NCBI GenBank assembly: GCA_900771005.1
Contig: CAAGMI010000197.1
Location: forward strand, 1 to 24,843
Length of the DNA: 24,843 bases
Direction: 5' to 3'
Source of the DNA: Rikenellaceae bacterium
GTDB taxonomy: Bacteria; Bacteroidota; Bacteroidia; Bacteroidales; UBA932
The notes beneath the pieces were generated by a model. That model was not told the origin of the DNA. It worked only from the letters and a program-made list of their open reading frames with translations, and did no database searches. Position 1 is the stretch's first letter; every line of letters starts with the position of its first letter. The position numbers and the translations under genes are program-made. Positions 6,786 to 13,883 of this stretch are shown in pieces.

Positions 6786-7583
6786 TCAGCCTCTTTTTAC
6801 TACGAGAATAGACAGCTCATACAGGAGATAGAGCGGAAGGAATACCAGGCCCAGGGTGAAAGGGTCTCCCGACGGAGTGATGAGTGCGGCGAGTATCAGC
6901 AGAATGACAACCGCGTAGCTGCGGTATTTTTTCAGAAGTCCCTTGTTTATCAAACCCAATCCGGAAAGGATCCAGGCCAGTATCGGTATCTCGAACACCA
7001 CTCCCATTACGAACACCAGAGTGAGGAAGTTGGACATATAGGAGTTGAGGGAAATCTGATTGGCAATGCTGCTTCCGACCGTGTATCCGGTGAGGAATCT
7101 GAAGGTGACAGGGAATATTACGCAATATCCGATGGCGCAGCCGACATAAAAGAGAAGCGATCCTGCGATGAAAGCCTTTCGTATGCCTCTCTTTTCGTGT
7201 TCATAGAGTGCCGGCTTCAGGAATTTCCACAACTCATAGATAAGGTAGGGGAACACCAATACCAGAGCAATCCAGAATGAGGTGCTTATGTGCGTCAGGA
7301 ACTGGCTTGCAACGTTTATGTTGATTATGTCGACTTTAAAATCATTCGCGAAGTCAGGCATCAGAAAGCCGTCACCGTGCCCGATCCCAGAAAGCCAGCG
7401 GTATATGAAAAAATCCGATGTGGTGGGCCCCAGAATGAATTTGTCGAATATATGGGGCAACGCGATGAAGCATCCGACAAGCGCTGCTAACAGTGCGATG
7501 GCAACGCGAAAAATCGACCATCTGAACTCTTCCAGATGGTCCCAGAATGTCATAGAAGAACTTTCTTCGTTCCCTTGCTGCAT
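6786..7583 (-). CDS. tatC: Sec-independent protein translocase subunit TatC
   Basis: This 265-residue protein has six membrane segments and the TatC hallmarks: an N-terminal TFWDHLEEFRWSIF (the HLxELR region that binds the twin-arginine signal, about residues 12-25), FPYLIYELWKFLKPALYEHEKR in the first cytoplasmic loop, and a terminal LITPSGDPFTLGLVFLPLYLLYEL. A periplasmic insertion of about 40 residues (GPTTSDFFIYRWLSGIGHGDG...) follows the first helix, as is usual in Bacteroidota TatC. It exports folded, often cofactor-bearing proteins and works with TatA encoded 6 bp upstream. The two form a minimal TatAC operon with no tatB in view. It converges with the CPBP gene. Confidence 0.96.
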   Translation of the reverse strand: MQQGNEESSSMTFWDHLEEFRWSIFRVAIALLAALVGCFIALPHIFDKFILGPTTSDFFIYRWLSGIGHGDGFLMPDFANDFKVDIININVASQFLTHISTSFWIALVLVFPYLIYELWKFLKPALYEHEKRGIRKAFIAGSLLFYVGCAIGYCVIFPVTFRFLTGYTVGSSIANQISLNSYMSNFLTLVFVMGVVFEIPILAWILSGLGLINKGLLKKYRSYAVVILLILAALITPSGDPFTLGLVFLPLYLLYELSILVVKRG

Positions 7584-7589
7584 CTGCGG

Positions 7590-7802
7590 CTATTGCTTGT
7601 CCACAGTGTCCTTGACATCTGAATTGACGTCGTCGATCTTGTTCTCAACTTCGTTCAATCCTTCCTTGAAACTCTTCACGCCCTTGCCGAGGCCCTTCAT
7701 CAGTTCCGGGATTTTCTTTCCTCCGAAGATGAGAAGAATAACGAGCGCCACGATGATGATCTCTCCGGCGCCAATATTCTGAAGAAATAAAAGAGTACGC
7801 AT
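7590..7802 (-). CDS. tatA: Twin-arginine translocase subunit TatA
   Basis: This 70-residue protein has a short N-terminal membrane helix (GAGEIIIVALVILLIF), the invariant hinge FGGKKIPELMKGLGKGVKSFKEG with Phe-Gly, and a long amphipathic, acidic C-terminal tail. It forms the pore or thinning assembly of the Tat exporter together with TatC. It is first in a two-gene operon transcribed leftward, from a promoter that shares the 68-bp intergenic region with the divergent steroid-reductase operon. Confidence 0.95.
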   Translation of the reverse strand: MRTLLFLQNIGAGEIIIVALVILLIFGGKKIPELMKGLGKGVKSFKEGLNEVENKIDDVNSDVKDTVDKQ

Positions 7803-7824
7803 ATGCTTCTATTTACTTGATTTA

Positions 7825-7832
7825 CAAAAGTA
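7825..7832 (-). promoter_or_regulatory. Candidate -7 box for tatAC
   Basis: On the minus strand the sequence reads TACTTTTG, matching TAnnTTTG, 22 bp before the tatA ATG. It faces the opposite -7 box at 7855-7862, so the two divergent promoters are separated by only 22 bp. Confidence 0.5.
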
Positions 7833-7854
7833 AGCAATTTCTTTTATTTATTGT

Positions 7855-7862
7855 TAGATTTG
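7855..7862 (+). promoter_or_regulatory. Candidate -7 box for the steroid-reductase operon
   Basis: TAGATTTG fits TAnnTTTG exactly and ends 8 nt before the ATG at 7871, so the transcript would have almost no leader. No clear TTTG -33 box is found at the expected place. The box also argues against the upstream TTG start at 7817, which would lie ahead of the promoter. Confidence 0.55.
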
Positions 7863-7870
7863 CATTTATT

Positions 7871-8638
7871 ATGACGGTTCAGACATATAATATTTTCCTT
7901 GTCGTAATGGCCATCCTGGCGATTGTCGTGTTCGTAAGCCTGTTCTTTGTGAATGCCGGATACGGGAAGTTCTACACAAAGAGATGGGGCCCGGCCATAG
8001 ACAACAGATTGGGATGGGTCCTGATGGAAGCCCCGGTATTTTTTCTTATGATAGCCCTGTGGCTGTGCTCGGACCGCCGGACGGATGTCACGCGGGTGAT
8101 GTTGCTCCTGATTTTTGAGATACATTATTTCCAGCGCTCATTCATATTTCCACTGCTGATACGTGGAAATGGAAAAATGCCTCTGTCCATTATTCTGATG
8201 AGCATATTGTTCAATTCTCTCAATGCATTGGCGCAAGGTGGATGGATTTTCTATTTCTCTCCGCGGGAAAGGTATCCTGTCGAGTGGCTTTGCGATCCCC
8301 GATTCCTGGCGGGAACGCTGATATTCTTCTACGGAATGTATGTGAATATATCTTCAGACAGTATTATCCGCAATCTGCGCAAGCCTGGAGATACAGCTCA
8401 TTATCTCCCTCAAGGAGGTATGTTCAAGTATGTGACATCGGCCAATTATTTCGGAGAGCTGCTTGAATGGATAGGATTCGCCGTGCTTACCTGGTCCTGG
8501 TCGGGTGCGTTGTTCGCTTTGTGGACTTTCGCCAATCTCGGACCACGCGCAGCCAGGATACATGAAAAATACAAATCTGAATTTGCCGGACAGTTCGACG
8601 GAGAGAAGGTCCGCAGAATGATACCTTTCATCTATTGA
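7871..8638 (+). CDS. 3-oxo-5-alpha-steroid 4-dehydrogenase (steroid 5-alpha-reductase, SRD5A-like)
   Basis: This 255-residue polytopic membrane protein is strikingly close to human SRD5A2 (254 residues). Shared blocks include WVLMEAPVFF (Glu53, matching SRD5A2 Glu57), EIHYFQRSFIFPLLIRG (Tyr86, matching Tyr91), GGMFKYVTSANYFGELLEW (Asn192, Glu196), RAARIHEKY (His231) and the terminal MIPFIY. Glu57 and Tyr91 of SRD5A2 contact the steroid 3-keto group; Asn193, Glu197 and His231 belong to the NADPH site, so the active site looks complete. The family reduces the delta4 bond of 3-keto-delta4 steroids to the 5-alpha product; the related branch reduces polyunsaturated enoyl-CoA. Gene order with an OYE reductase (1 nt downstream) and two SDRs favours a steroid or bile-acid substrate. 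Start chosen at the ATG 8 nt after a -7 box. Confidence 0.9.
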   Translation: MTVQTYNIFLVVMAILAIVVFVSLFFVNAGYGKFYTKRWGPAIDNRLGWVLMEAPVFFLMIALWLCSDRRTDVTRVMLLLIFEIHYFQRSFIFPLLIRGNGKMPLSIILMSILFNSLNALAQGGWIFYFSPRERYPVEWLCDPRFLAGTLIFFYGMYVNISSDSIIRNLRKPGDTAHYLPQGGMFKYVTSANYFGELLEWIGFAVLTWSWSGALFALWTFANLGPRAARIHEKYKSEFAGQFDGEKVRRMIPFIY

Positions 8639-8639
8639 T

Positions 8640-9872
8640 ATGGAGTCTCCAATTTTTACACCTTGCAAGATCGGGCCGGTGACCCTGCGCAACAGAGTGA
8701 TACGCTCTGCCGCATTTGAAAACATGGCCTATAACAATTCTCCTTCACAGGATCTGTTCGATTATCATACGGCAGTTGCCAGGGGAGGTGTGGGAATGAC
8801 TACAGTGGCTTATGTCGCAGTATGTCAGTCTGGACTGTCGTTCAACGGGCAGTTATGGATGAGGGAGGAAATCGTTCCTGAACTCAAGAGACTAACCGAT
8901 GCCGTCCACGCGGAGGGTGCCAAGGCTTCCATACAGCTGGGTCATTGCGGCAATATGACTCATCGTGCCACCTGCGGATGTACGCCTGTCGGAGCATCGG
9001 GAGGATTCAACCTCTATTCTCCAACCTTCGTGAGAAAACTCCGCAGGGAAGAGATATATTCCCTTGTCAAGGATTTCGGCCATGCTGTGCAACTGGCACG
9101 TGAAGCCGGATTCGACTGTGTGGAGATACACGCTGGACACGGATATCTGATAAGCCAGTTCCTTTCTCCATATACCAATCACAGGCATGATGAATTCGGG
9201 GGTTCCCTGGACAACAGGATGAGGTTCATGCGGCTGGTTATCGAAGAGGTCCTCCGTGTAGCCGGCGATGATATGGGTGTGATCGTAAAGGTCAATATGC
9301 ACGATGGATTCAAAAGGGGACTGCAGACTGATGACTGCATCAAGGTATGTCAGGAACTTGAACGCCTCGGGGTTCATGCACTGGTGCTTTCTGCCGGGTT
9401 CGTCAGCAAGGCTCCTATGGAGGTGATGCGTGGGGCGATGCCGATCAGAACTCTCGCATATTATATGGATATGAAGCATTTCTGGTGGCTGAAGGCAATG
9501 CTGCATCTCATAGGGAGGATAATGATACCTACAGTTCCTTACAGTGAAGGATACTTCCTCGACGAAGCCAGGAAGTTCAGGGCAGCGCTTAAGATGCCGT
9601 TGATATATGTGGGCGGGCTTGTCTCGAAGCAGAAGATGGAGGAGGTGCTTGAAGCCGGCTTCACAGGACTCCAGATGGCGCGTGCACTTGTGCATGACAC
9701 GGATTTCGTGAACAAGCTGCGGGAAGGGAAGCTTGAGTGCAGCGGTTGCGGACACTCGAACTATTGCATAGGGCGCATGTATACCTTGGAGATGAAGTGC
9801 CACCAGTGCATTGAAGGACTTCCGTCCAAACTGCAGGAAGAAGTGGATAGGGCTGAAAAGAAATATGCCTGA
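8640..9872 (+). CDS. Old Yellow Enzyme-family NADH:flavin oxidoreductase, candidate 3-oxo-steroid reductase
   Basis: This 410-residue protein forms one FMN-binding TIM barrel. It opens with PIFTPCKIGPVTLRNRVIRSA and carries the OYE signature IHAGHGYLISQFLSPYTNHR...FGGSLDNRMRF (163-196), then VGGLVSK near the FMN phosphate site and a C-terminal cysteine cluster (Cys367, 370, 376, 387, 390). It lacks the C-terminal FAD/NAD(P) domain of BaiCD, BaiH and 2,4-dienoyl-CoA reductase (usually about 640-670 residues). The cysteine spacing C-x2-C-x5-C-x10-C differs from the common C-x2-C-x3-C-x11-C of their 4Fe-4S site. OYE proteins of this group reduce C=C bonds conjugated to ketones; gut relatives act as bile-acid delta4 or delta6 reductases and steroid 5-beta-reductases. 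The reaction here is inferred from context: it starts one base after the 5-alpha-reductase stop and is followed by an SDR after 5 bp. Confidence 0.85.
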   Translation: MESPIFTPCKIGPVTLRNRVIRSAAFENMAYNNSPSQDLFDYHTAVARGGVGMTTVAYVAVCQSGLSFNGQLWMREEIVPELKRLTDAVHAEGAKASIQLGHCGNMTHRATCGCTPVGASGGFNLYSPTFVRKLRREEIYSLVKDFGHAVQLAREAGFDCVEIHAGHGYLISQFLSPYTNHRHDEFGGSLDNRMRFMRLVIEEVLRVAGDDMGVIVKVNMHDGFKRGLQTDDCIKVCQELERLGVHALVLSAGFVSKAPMEVMRGAMPIRTLAYYMDMKHFWWLKAMLHLIGRIMIPTVPYSEGYFLDEARKFRAALKMPLIYVGGLVSKQKMEEVLEAGFTGLQMARALVHDTDFVNKLREGKLECSGCGHSNYCIGRMYTLEMKCHQCIEGLPSKLQEEVDRAEKKYA

Positions 9873-9877
9873 ATGAT

Positions 9878-10648
9878 ATGAAAGTTGCACTTGTCACCGG
9901 AGCGAGTTCCGGAATGGGACTGATTTACTCGAGAAAACTTGCCGAGAGGGGATATGATCTTCTGTTGGTGAGCAACCAGACGGACGCGTTGATCCAGACG
10001 GCGGCAGACATTTCCGATGAGTTCGGCGTATCAGCCATTCCTCATTATCAGGATCTTGCCGTTCTGGAAGCGGCGTCGTGCCTGTACGATTACTGTTTGG
10101 CCGAAGGTCTGGAAGTGGAAATCCTTGTCAACAATGCCGGGATGTTTTTCTTCAAGGAACTTGATTGCGATGATGTCCCGAGAGTGGAAAAGATGATGAC
10201 TCTGCATATGTCCACGGTTACCAAACTCTGTCTGCTGTTCGGGGAGGATATGAAGCGACGTGGATGCGGGTATATATTGATAGTGTCTTCAATGGCTGCA
10301 AAACTGCCTACCCCTGGCATCGCTGTATATTCTGCGACGAAAGCATATCTCAAGAGTTTCGGCAAGTCACTTTATTTTGAGATGAAGCCTTACGGAGTGG
10401 GGGTCACTACGGTTTGCCCTGCAGCAATAGCCACACCTTTGTATGGGCTGAATCCCCGGTTGATGGATCTTGGTGTCAAGACGGGAGTGATAAAGACTCC
10501 GGAATGGCTGGTCAAAAGGGCGCTTCGAGGTATGTTCCGCAGACGCCCTGTCATAAAGCCTGGCCTTATGAACCTGTATCTTCCACCTATGGTCAGACTG
10601 CTTCCCGGTGGTCTTGAATGCAGGATCTGGAATAAACTCAAGCGATAG
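9878..10648 (+). CDS. Short-chain dehydrogenase/reductase, candidate hydroxysteroid dehydrogenase
   Basis: This 256-residue classical SDR has TGASSGMG (7-14, Rossmann nucleotide site), NNAG (85-88), a serine pair at 137-138 and the catalytic Tyr151-x3-Lys155 (YSATK), so it should be active. The overall shape, with a hydrophobic, basic C-terminal third (GVIKTPEWLVKRALRGMFRRRPVIKPG...), resembles the 17-beta-HSD12/3-ketoacyl reductase branch and many bacterial hydroxysteroid dehydrogenases. Coenzyme preference is not clear from the first beta-alpha-beta unit. Its place directly after two C=C reductases suggests that it interconverts a 3-keto and 3-hydroxy (alpha or beta) group; the position and stereochemistry cannot be read from sequence. 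Confidence 0.85.
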   Translation: MKVALVTGASSGMGLIYSRKLAERGYDLLLVSNQTDALIQTAADISDEFGVSAIPHYQDLAVLEAASCLYDYCLAEGLEVEILVNNAGMFFFKELDCDDVPRVEKMMTLHMSTVTKLCLLFGEDMKRRGCGYILIVSSMAAKLPTPGIAVYSATKAYLKSFGKSLYFEMKPYGVGVTTVCPAAIATPLYGLNPRLMDLGVKTGVIKTPEWLVKRALRGMFRRRPVIKPGLMNLYLPPMVRLLPGGLECRIWNKLKR

Positions 10649-10651
10649 CTA

Positions 10652-11587
10652 ATGAATTTCCGCCATACCGTTGCTCTGGTTTTCAGCCTTTTGGTTTGCG
10701 TGAATACATTCGCGCAGAGGACCGAAACCGTCCCTTTCGGGGATTTCGAGCAATGGACGGTCAGGAACATAAAAGAGTCGGCGATACTTGGCGGTGAGAC
10801 AAAGACCATCTATGCACTTGCTCCTGCCGACACTGTGGACAGGAATGAGGTCTTTGACTATGCAAACACCATATGGTCAAGTTCAAACGCCTACGCGGTG
10901 GTGGCCGGAATTACAAAAACCAGTTGCTCCGTGTCCCCGGAGAATGGACCCGACGGCCTTTGCGCCAAGCTTGAAAGCAAGTATGTCTCCCTCAAGGTGG
11001 CGGGAATCGTAAACATCAGACTCTTCGCCGGCGGCTCCCTGTACTGGGGTCGGATGCTGGAGCCTATCAGAGGTATCAGCGAACCTTATTCATACATTGA
11101 CTGGGGCATACCGTTCGATAGAAGGCCATCCGCCCTTGTCCTTGATTACAAATCCGTTGTGCCCAATACCGGAAAGATCGTGAAGGGTACCAGGACTGTT
11201 GACGGATATGATCCGGAGGAAATAATACTTTTACTTCAGAACAGGAGCGAGGATGCTGACGGCCACATCCATGTGAAGAGGGTTGGGACTGCAGCGATAC
11301 AGATTGACAGGACCTCCGACGGATGGGTTAAGGATCTCAGGATCCCCGTAATATATGGAGATGCTCGAAAAAGCCGTCTGTATGAGGACTTTATGGATTT
11401 AAGGGACATATATTATGCCGTCAACGGCAAGGGAAAGAATGTTTCCATTCCGGAGGAGGGATGGGCGGTACCCGGAGAAGCGGTGACGCATGCCATCATC
11501 TCCATTACATCCGGGAGTCAGAACGGCCTGTCGGGAGCTGTCGGCAATGTCCTTTGGATAGACAATGTCAGATTGGAATATGAGTAG
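10652..11587 (+). CDS. Secreted PCMD-domain protein within the steroid operon
   Basis: This 311-residue protein has a signal peptide (MNFRHTVALVFSLLVCVNTFAQ). Its mature part opens with VPFGDFEQWTVR and contains NTIWSSSNAYAVVAG, LESKYVSL, FAGGSLYWGRM and GIPFDRRPSALVLDYKSV, and ends with VLWIDNVRLEYE. This arrangement matches the PCMD family (putative carbohydrate metabolism domain, beta-sandwich) of Bacteroidota secreted proteins. No lipobox is seen, so it is likely periplasmic or exported. It starts 3 bp after the upstream SDR and overlaps the next SDR by 8 bp, so it belongs to the operon. In this setting it might bind or carry the hydrophobic substrate at the cell envelope. That idea is inference, and no catalytic residues are recognised. 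Confidence 0.75.
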   Translation: MNFRHTVALVFSLLVCVNTFAQRTETVPFGDFEQWTVRNIKESAILGGETKTIYALAPADTVDRNEVFDYANTIWSSSNAYAVVAGITKTSCSVSPENGPDGLCAKLESKYVSLKVAGIVNIRLFAGGSLYWGRMLEPIRGISEPYSYIDWGIPFDRRPSALVLDYKSVVPNTGKIVKGTRTVDGYDPEEIILLLQNRSEDADGHIHVKRVGTAAIQIDRTSDGWVKDLRIPVIYGDARKSRLYEDFMDLRDIYYAVNGKGKNVSIPEEGWAVPGEAVTHAIISITSGSQNGLSGAVGNVLWIDNVRLEYE

Positions 11588-12386
11588 GAATATAATCGTG
11601 ACAGGAGCTAGCGGGAGCATGGGCGCCGAGGCTGTCAGAGCCCTTGCCCTTGCAGGCAATCATGTCCTTATGGCTTGCAGGAATATTGATAAGGCCGATG
11701 CTGTCCGCAAAAGTATATTGTCTGAAATTCCAGAGGCATCCATAGATATGGAGAAACTGGATCTCTCGTCCATTGATTCTGTAAAGTCGTTCTGCAGGAA
11801 CATTGAAGGGATGAAGGTTGATGCCCTTTTCAATAATGCGGGGATAATCAACAGGGAGTACAGGCTCACTTCCGACGGATTTGAGAACACGCTTGCTACC
11901 AATTATCTCGGCCCTTATTGTCTGACCAGGATGCTGCTGCCGATGATGCCTGACGGGGCCCGAATTGTCAATATGGTGTCTCTGACCTGTCGCTTCGGTA
12001 AGGTGGACAGGGATTTTTTCAATAAAGGGAAGGATAGTTTCCGTCAGCTGGGCACTTATTCTGACACCAAACTTGCCTTGCTGCTATTCAGTATCGCACT
12101 TTCCCGGAAGGAAAGAAGGATACACGTGAACGTATCGGATCCCGGTATTGTGAACAGCAATATGCTCTCCATGGGCAGGTGGTTCGACAGACTTGCAGAT
12201 ATATTCTTCCGTCCGCTTTGCAGCAGCCCTGAAAAGGGCGTTTCCCCTGCATTGAAGGCGCTTTCTTCTGACTGTGACCTCAATTATTTTGTCGGGAAGA
12301 CTCATTTTCCGGTAAAGGAACGCTTTCTCTCGCATCCAATGGCGGACTGGTTGTGGAACGAGACCGAAAAATTACTACATTTATAG
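11580..12386 (+). CDS. Second short-chain dehydrogenase/reductase of the operon
   Basis: This 268-residue protein starts at the ATG at 11580, overlapping the PCMD gene stop by 8 bp; an ATG at 11565 would add five residues inside the upstream gene. It has TGASGSMG (8-15), ACRN after the second strand (suggesting NADPH preference through the arginine), NNAG (85-88), Ser134 and Tyr160-x3-Lys164 (YSDTK). The type resembles retinol-dehydrogenase/protochlorophyllide-reductase-like SDRs, which act on large lipophilic substrates. It differs clearly from the first SDR, so the pair may act at different positions or with opposite stereochemistry, as in alpha/beta epimerisation of a hydroxyl through a ketone. 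Substrate not proven. Confidence 0.85.
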   Translation: MSRNIIVTGASGSMGAEAVRALALAGNHVLMACRNIDKADAVRKSILSEIPEASIDMEKLDLSSIDSVKSFCRNIEGMKVDALFNNAGIINREYRLTSDGFENTLATNYLGPYCLTRMLLPMMPDGARIVNMVSLTCRFGKVDRDFFNKGKDSFRQLGTYSDTKLALLLFSIALSRKERRIHVNVSDPGIVNSNMLSMGRWFDRLADIFFRPLCSSPEKGVSPALKALSSDCDLNYFVGKTHFPVKERFLSHPMADWLWNETEKLLHL

Positions 12387-12406
12387 ACTCAAAAACAAGG
12401 CGAAAT

Positions 12407-13711
12407 ATGTCCCAAAAAAGATACTTCCTCTCCGAAGAACAGATTCCAAGGCAGTGGTACAATATTCAGGCTGATATGAAAGTCAAGCCGGCTCCGATGC
12501 TGGATCCCCAGACGCGTCAGCCGGTCACGGTCGAAAGTCTCAGTTCAATCTTTTCAGAGGCCTGCTCCAAGCAGGAGCTCAATTTCTCCGACAGGTGGAT
12601 AGACATTCCGGAGGAAGTCGTTGAAAAGTACAAGTATTACAGAAGTACTCCTCTTGTACGGGCATATGGCCTTGAAAAGGCTCTTGATACTCCCGCGCAC
12701 ATATATTTCAAGAATGAAAGCGTAAGCCCGGTAGGGTCTCACAAGCTGAATTCGGCTCTGGCGCAGGCCTGGTACTGCAAACAGGAGGGTGTCACGAACG
12801 TTACTACTGAAACCGGTGCCGGTCAGTGGGGAACGGCGCTCAGCTACGCCGCCAACCTCTTTGGACTCAACGCCGCCGTGTATCAGGTGAAGATAAGTTA
12901 TGAGCAGAAGCCTTACAGACGCTCCATGATGCAGATATTCGGAGCGCAGGTGACCCCGTCTCCGTCTATGTCCACCAGGGCGGGCAAGGATATTCTCACA
13001 GTCGATCCGAACCATCAGGGATCTCTTGGCACTGCGATTTCAGAGGCTGTCGAGCTGGCAAGGACGACTCCTGAGAAGTGTAAGTATACTCTGGGATCCA
13101 CCATGAGCCATGTCTCGCTGCATCAGACGGTTATAGGGCTGGAGGCTGAAAAACAGATGGAGATGGCCGGGGAATATCCGGATGAGGTGATCGCATGCTT
13201 CGGGGGAGGCTCGAATTTCAGCGGTATAGCATTCCCTTTCATGAGACATAACATAGAGGGTAAGACGGATACACGCTTCATCGCCGTGGAACCTGAATCC
13301 TGCCCGAAGATGACGAAAGGAAGTTTTGAATATGATTTCGGTGATGAGGCCGGATATACGCCTCTCATCAAGATGTACACTCTGGGACACAAGTTCAAGC
13401 CGGCAAACATCCACGCCGGGGGCTTGAGGTATCATGGGGCCGGAGCAGTGGTCTCCCAGCTCCTTCATGACGGAATGATGGAGGCCGTGGATATCCCTCA
13501 GTTGGAATCGTTCGATGCCGGAGTCCTTTTCGCCAAGGCGGAAGGTATTGTGCCTGCACCTGAATCTTGCCATGCAATCGCAGCCACCATTCGTGAGGCC
13601 TTGAAGTGCAGGGAAGCAGGGGAGGGGAAAGTGCTTCTCTTCAATCTTACCGGCCACGGACTTATGGATATGTCCGCCTATGACCAGTATTTGAGGGGCA
13701 ATTTGTTTTAG
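12407..13711 (+). CDS. TrpB2-type tryptophan synthase beta-like PLP enzyme
   Basis: This is a 434-residue protein from ATG 12407; a start at 12353 would overlap the upstream SDR. It carries the fold-type II PLP features: GSHKLNSA with Schiff-base Lys113, TETGAGQWGTAL, a phosphate loop CFGGGSNFSG, AVEPESCP, and the closing PAPESCHAIA and LFNLTGHGLMD. Sequence style and length are those of TrpB2, which, unlike TrpB1, works without TrpA and is often a second copy. TrpB2 enzymes make tryptophan from indole (or phosphoserine) and serine. It lies 20 bp downstream of the second SDR and ahead of the operon terminator, yet no link with steroid chemistry is obvious. Either it is a passenger or it has a different substrate. 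Confidence 0.88.
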   Translation: MSQKRYFLSEEQIPRQWYNIQADMKVKPAPMLDPQTRQPVTVESLSSIFSEACSKQELNFSDRWIDIPEEVVEKYKYYRSTPLVRAYGLEKALDTPAHIYFKNESVSPVGSHKLNSALAQAWYCKQEGVTNVTTETGAGQWGTALSYAANLFGLNAAVYQVKISYEQKPYRRSMMQIFGAQVTPSPSMSTRAGKDILTVDPNHQGSLGTAISEAVELARTTPEKCKYTLGSTMSHVSLHQTVIGLEAEKQMEMAGEYPDEVIACFGGGSNFSGIAFPFMRHNIEGKTDTRFIAVEPESCPKMTKGSFEYDFGDEAGYTPLIKMYTLGHKFKPANIHAGGLRYHGAGAVVSQLLHDGMMEAVDIPQLESFDAGVLFAKAEGIVPAPESCHAIAATIREALKCREAGEGKVLLFNLTGHGLMDMSAYDQYLRGNLF

Positions 13712-13773
13712 TTTTTCCAAAATTTACTAAATTAGCGCCGAAGTTTTTCATAGTTTAAGTTTAGGTTAAGTAG

Positions 13774-13814
13774 CGGAATGTTCGCAGTGATGCAAGCATT
13801 CCGTGAATTTTTTT
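13774..13814 (+). terminator. Terminator of the steroid-reductase/TrpB2 operon
   Basis: The stem CGGAATG (13774-13780) / CATTCCG (13797-13803) has a 16-nt loop and is followed after TGAA by a run of seven T (13808-13814). It lies 63 bp after the TrpB2 stop. The rest of 13712-13883 is A+T-rich and holds a near-match -7 box AATCTTTG (13861-13868) ahead of the next gene. Confidence 0.75.
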
Positions 13815-13883
13815 ATCCGAGAAATATACATTTCTGAAGGGAATTTACGTTTGGTAGAATAATCTTTGCCGAAAACGAATGCT

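Noticed and set aside
6522..7280. A 252-residue open frame on the plus strand over the CPBP and tatC genes
   Set aside because: It crosses the convergent ends of two clear genes, is very charged and low in hydrophobic residues, and matches no family.
7817..7870. Longer N-terminus of the 5-alpha-reductase from a TTG at 7817
   Set aside because: The extension would precede the -7 box at 7855-7862, and the ATG at 7871 gives a length matching SRD5A proteins.
8892..9890. A 332-residue open frame antisense to the OYE reductase gene
   Set aside because: It mirrors a well-supported gene, has no recognisable domains, no start context, and a composition typical of reverse-strand shadows in G+C-richer Bacteroidota DNA.
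13040..13720. A 226-residue open frame antisense to the TrpB2 gene
   Set aside because: Opposite to a complete PLP enzyme, rich in His, Cys and Arg as shadows often are, with no motif.
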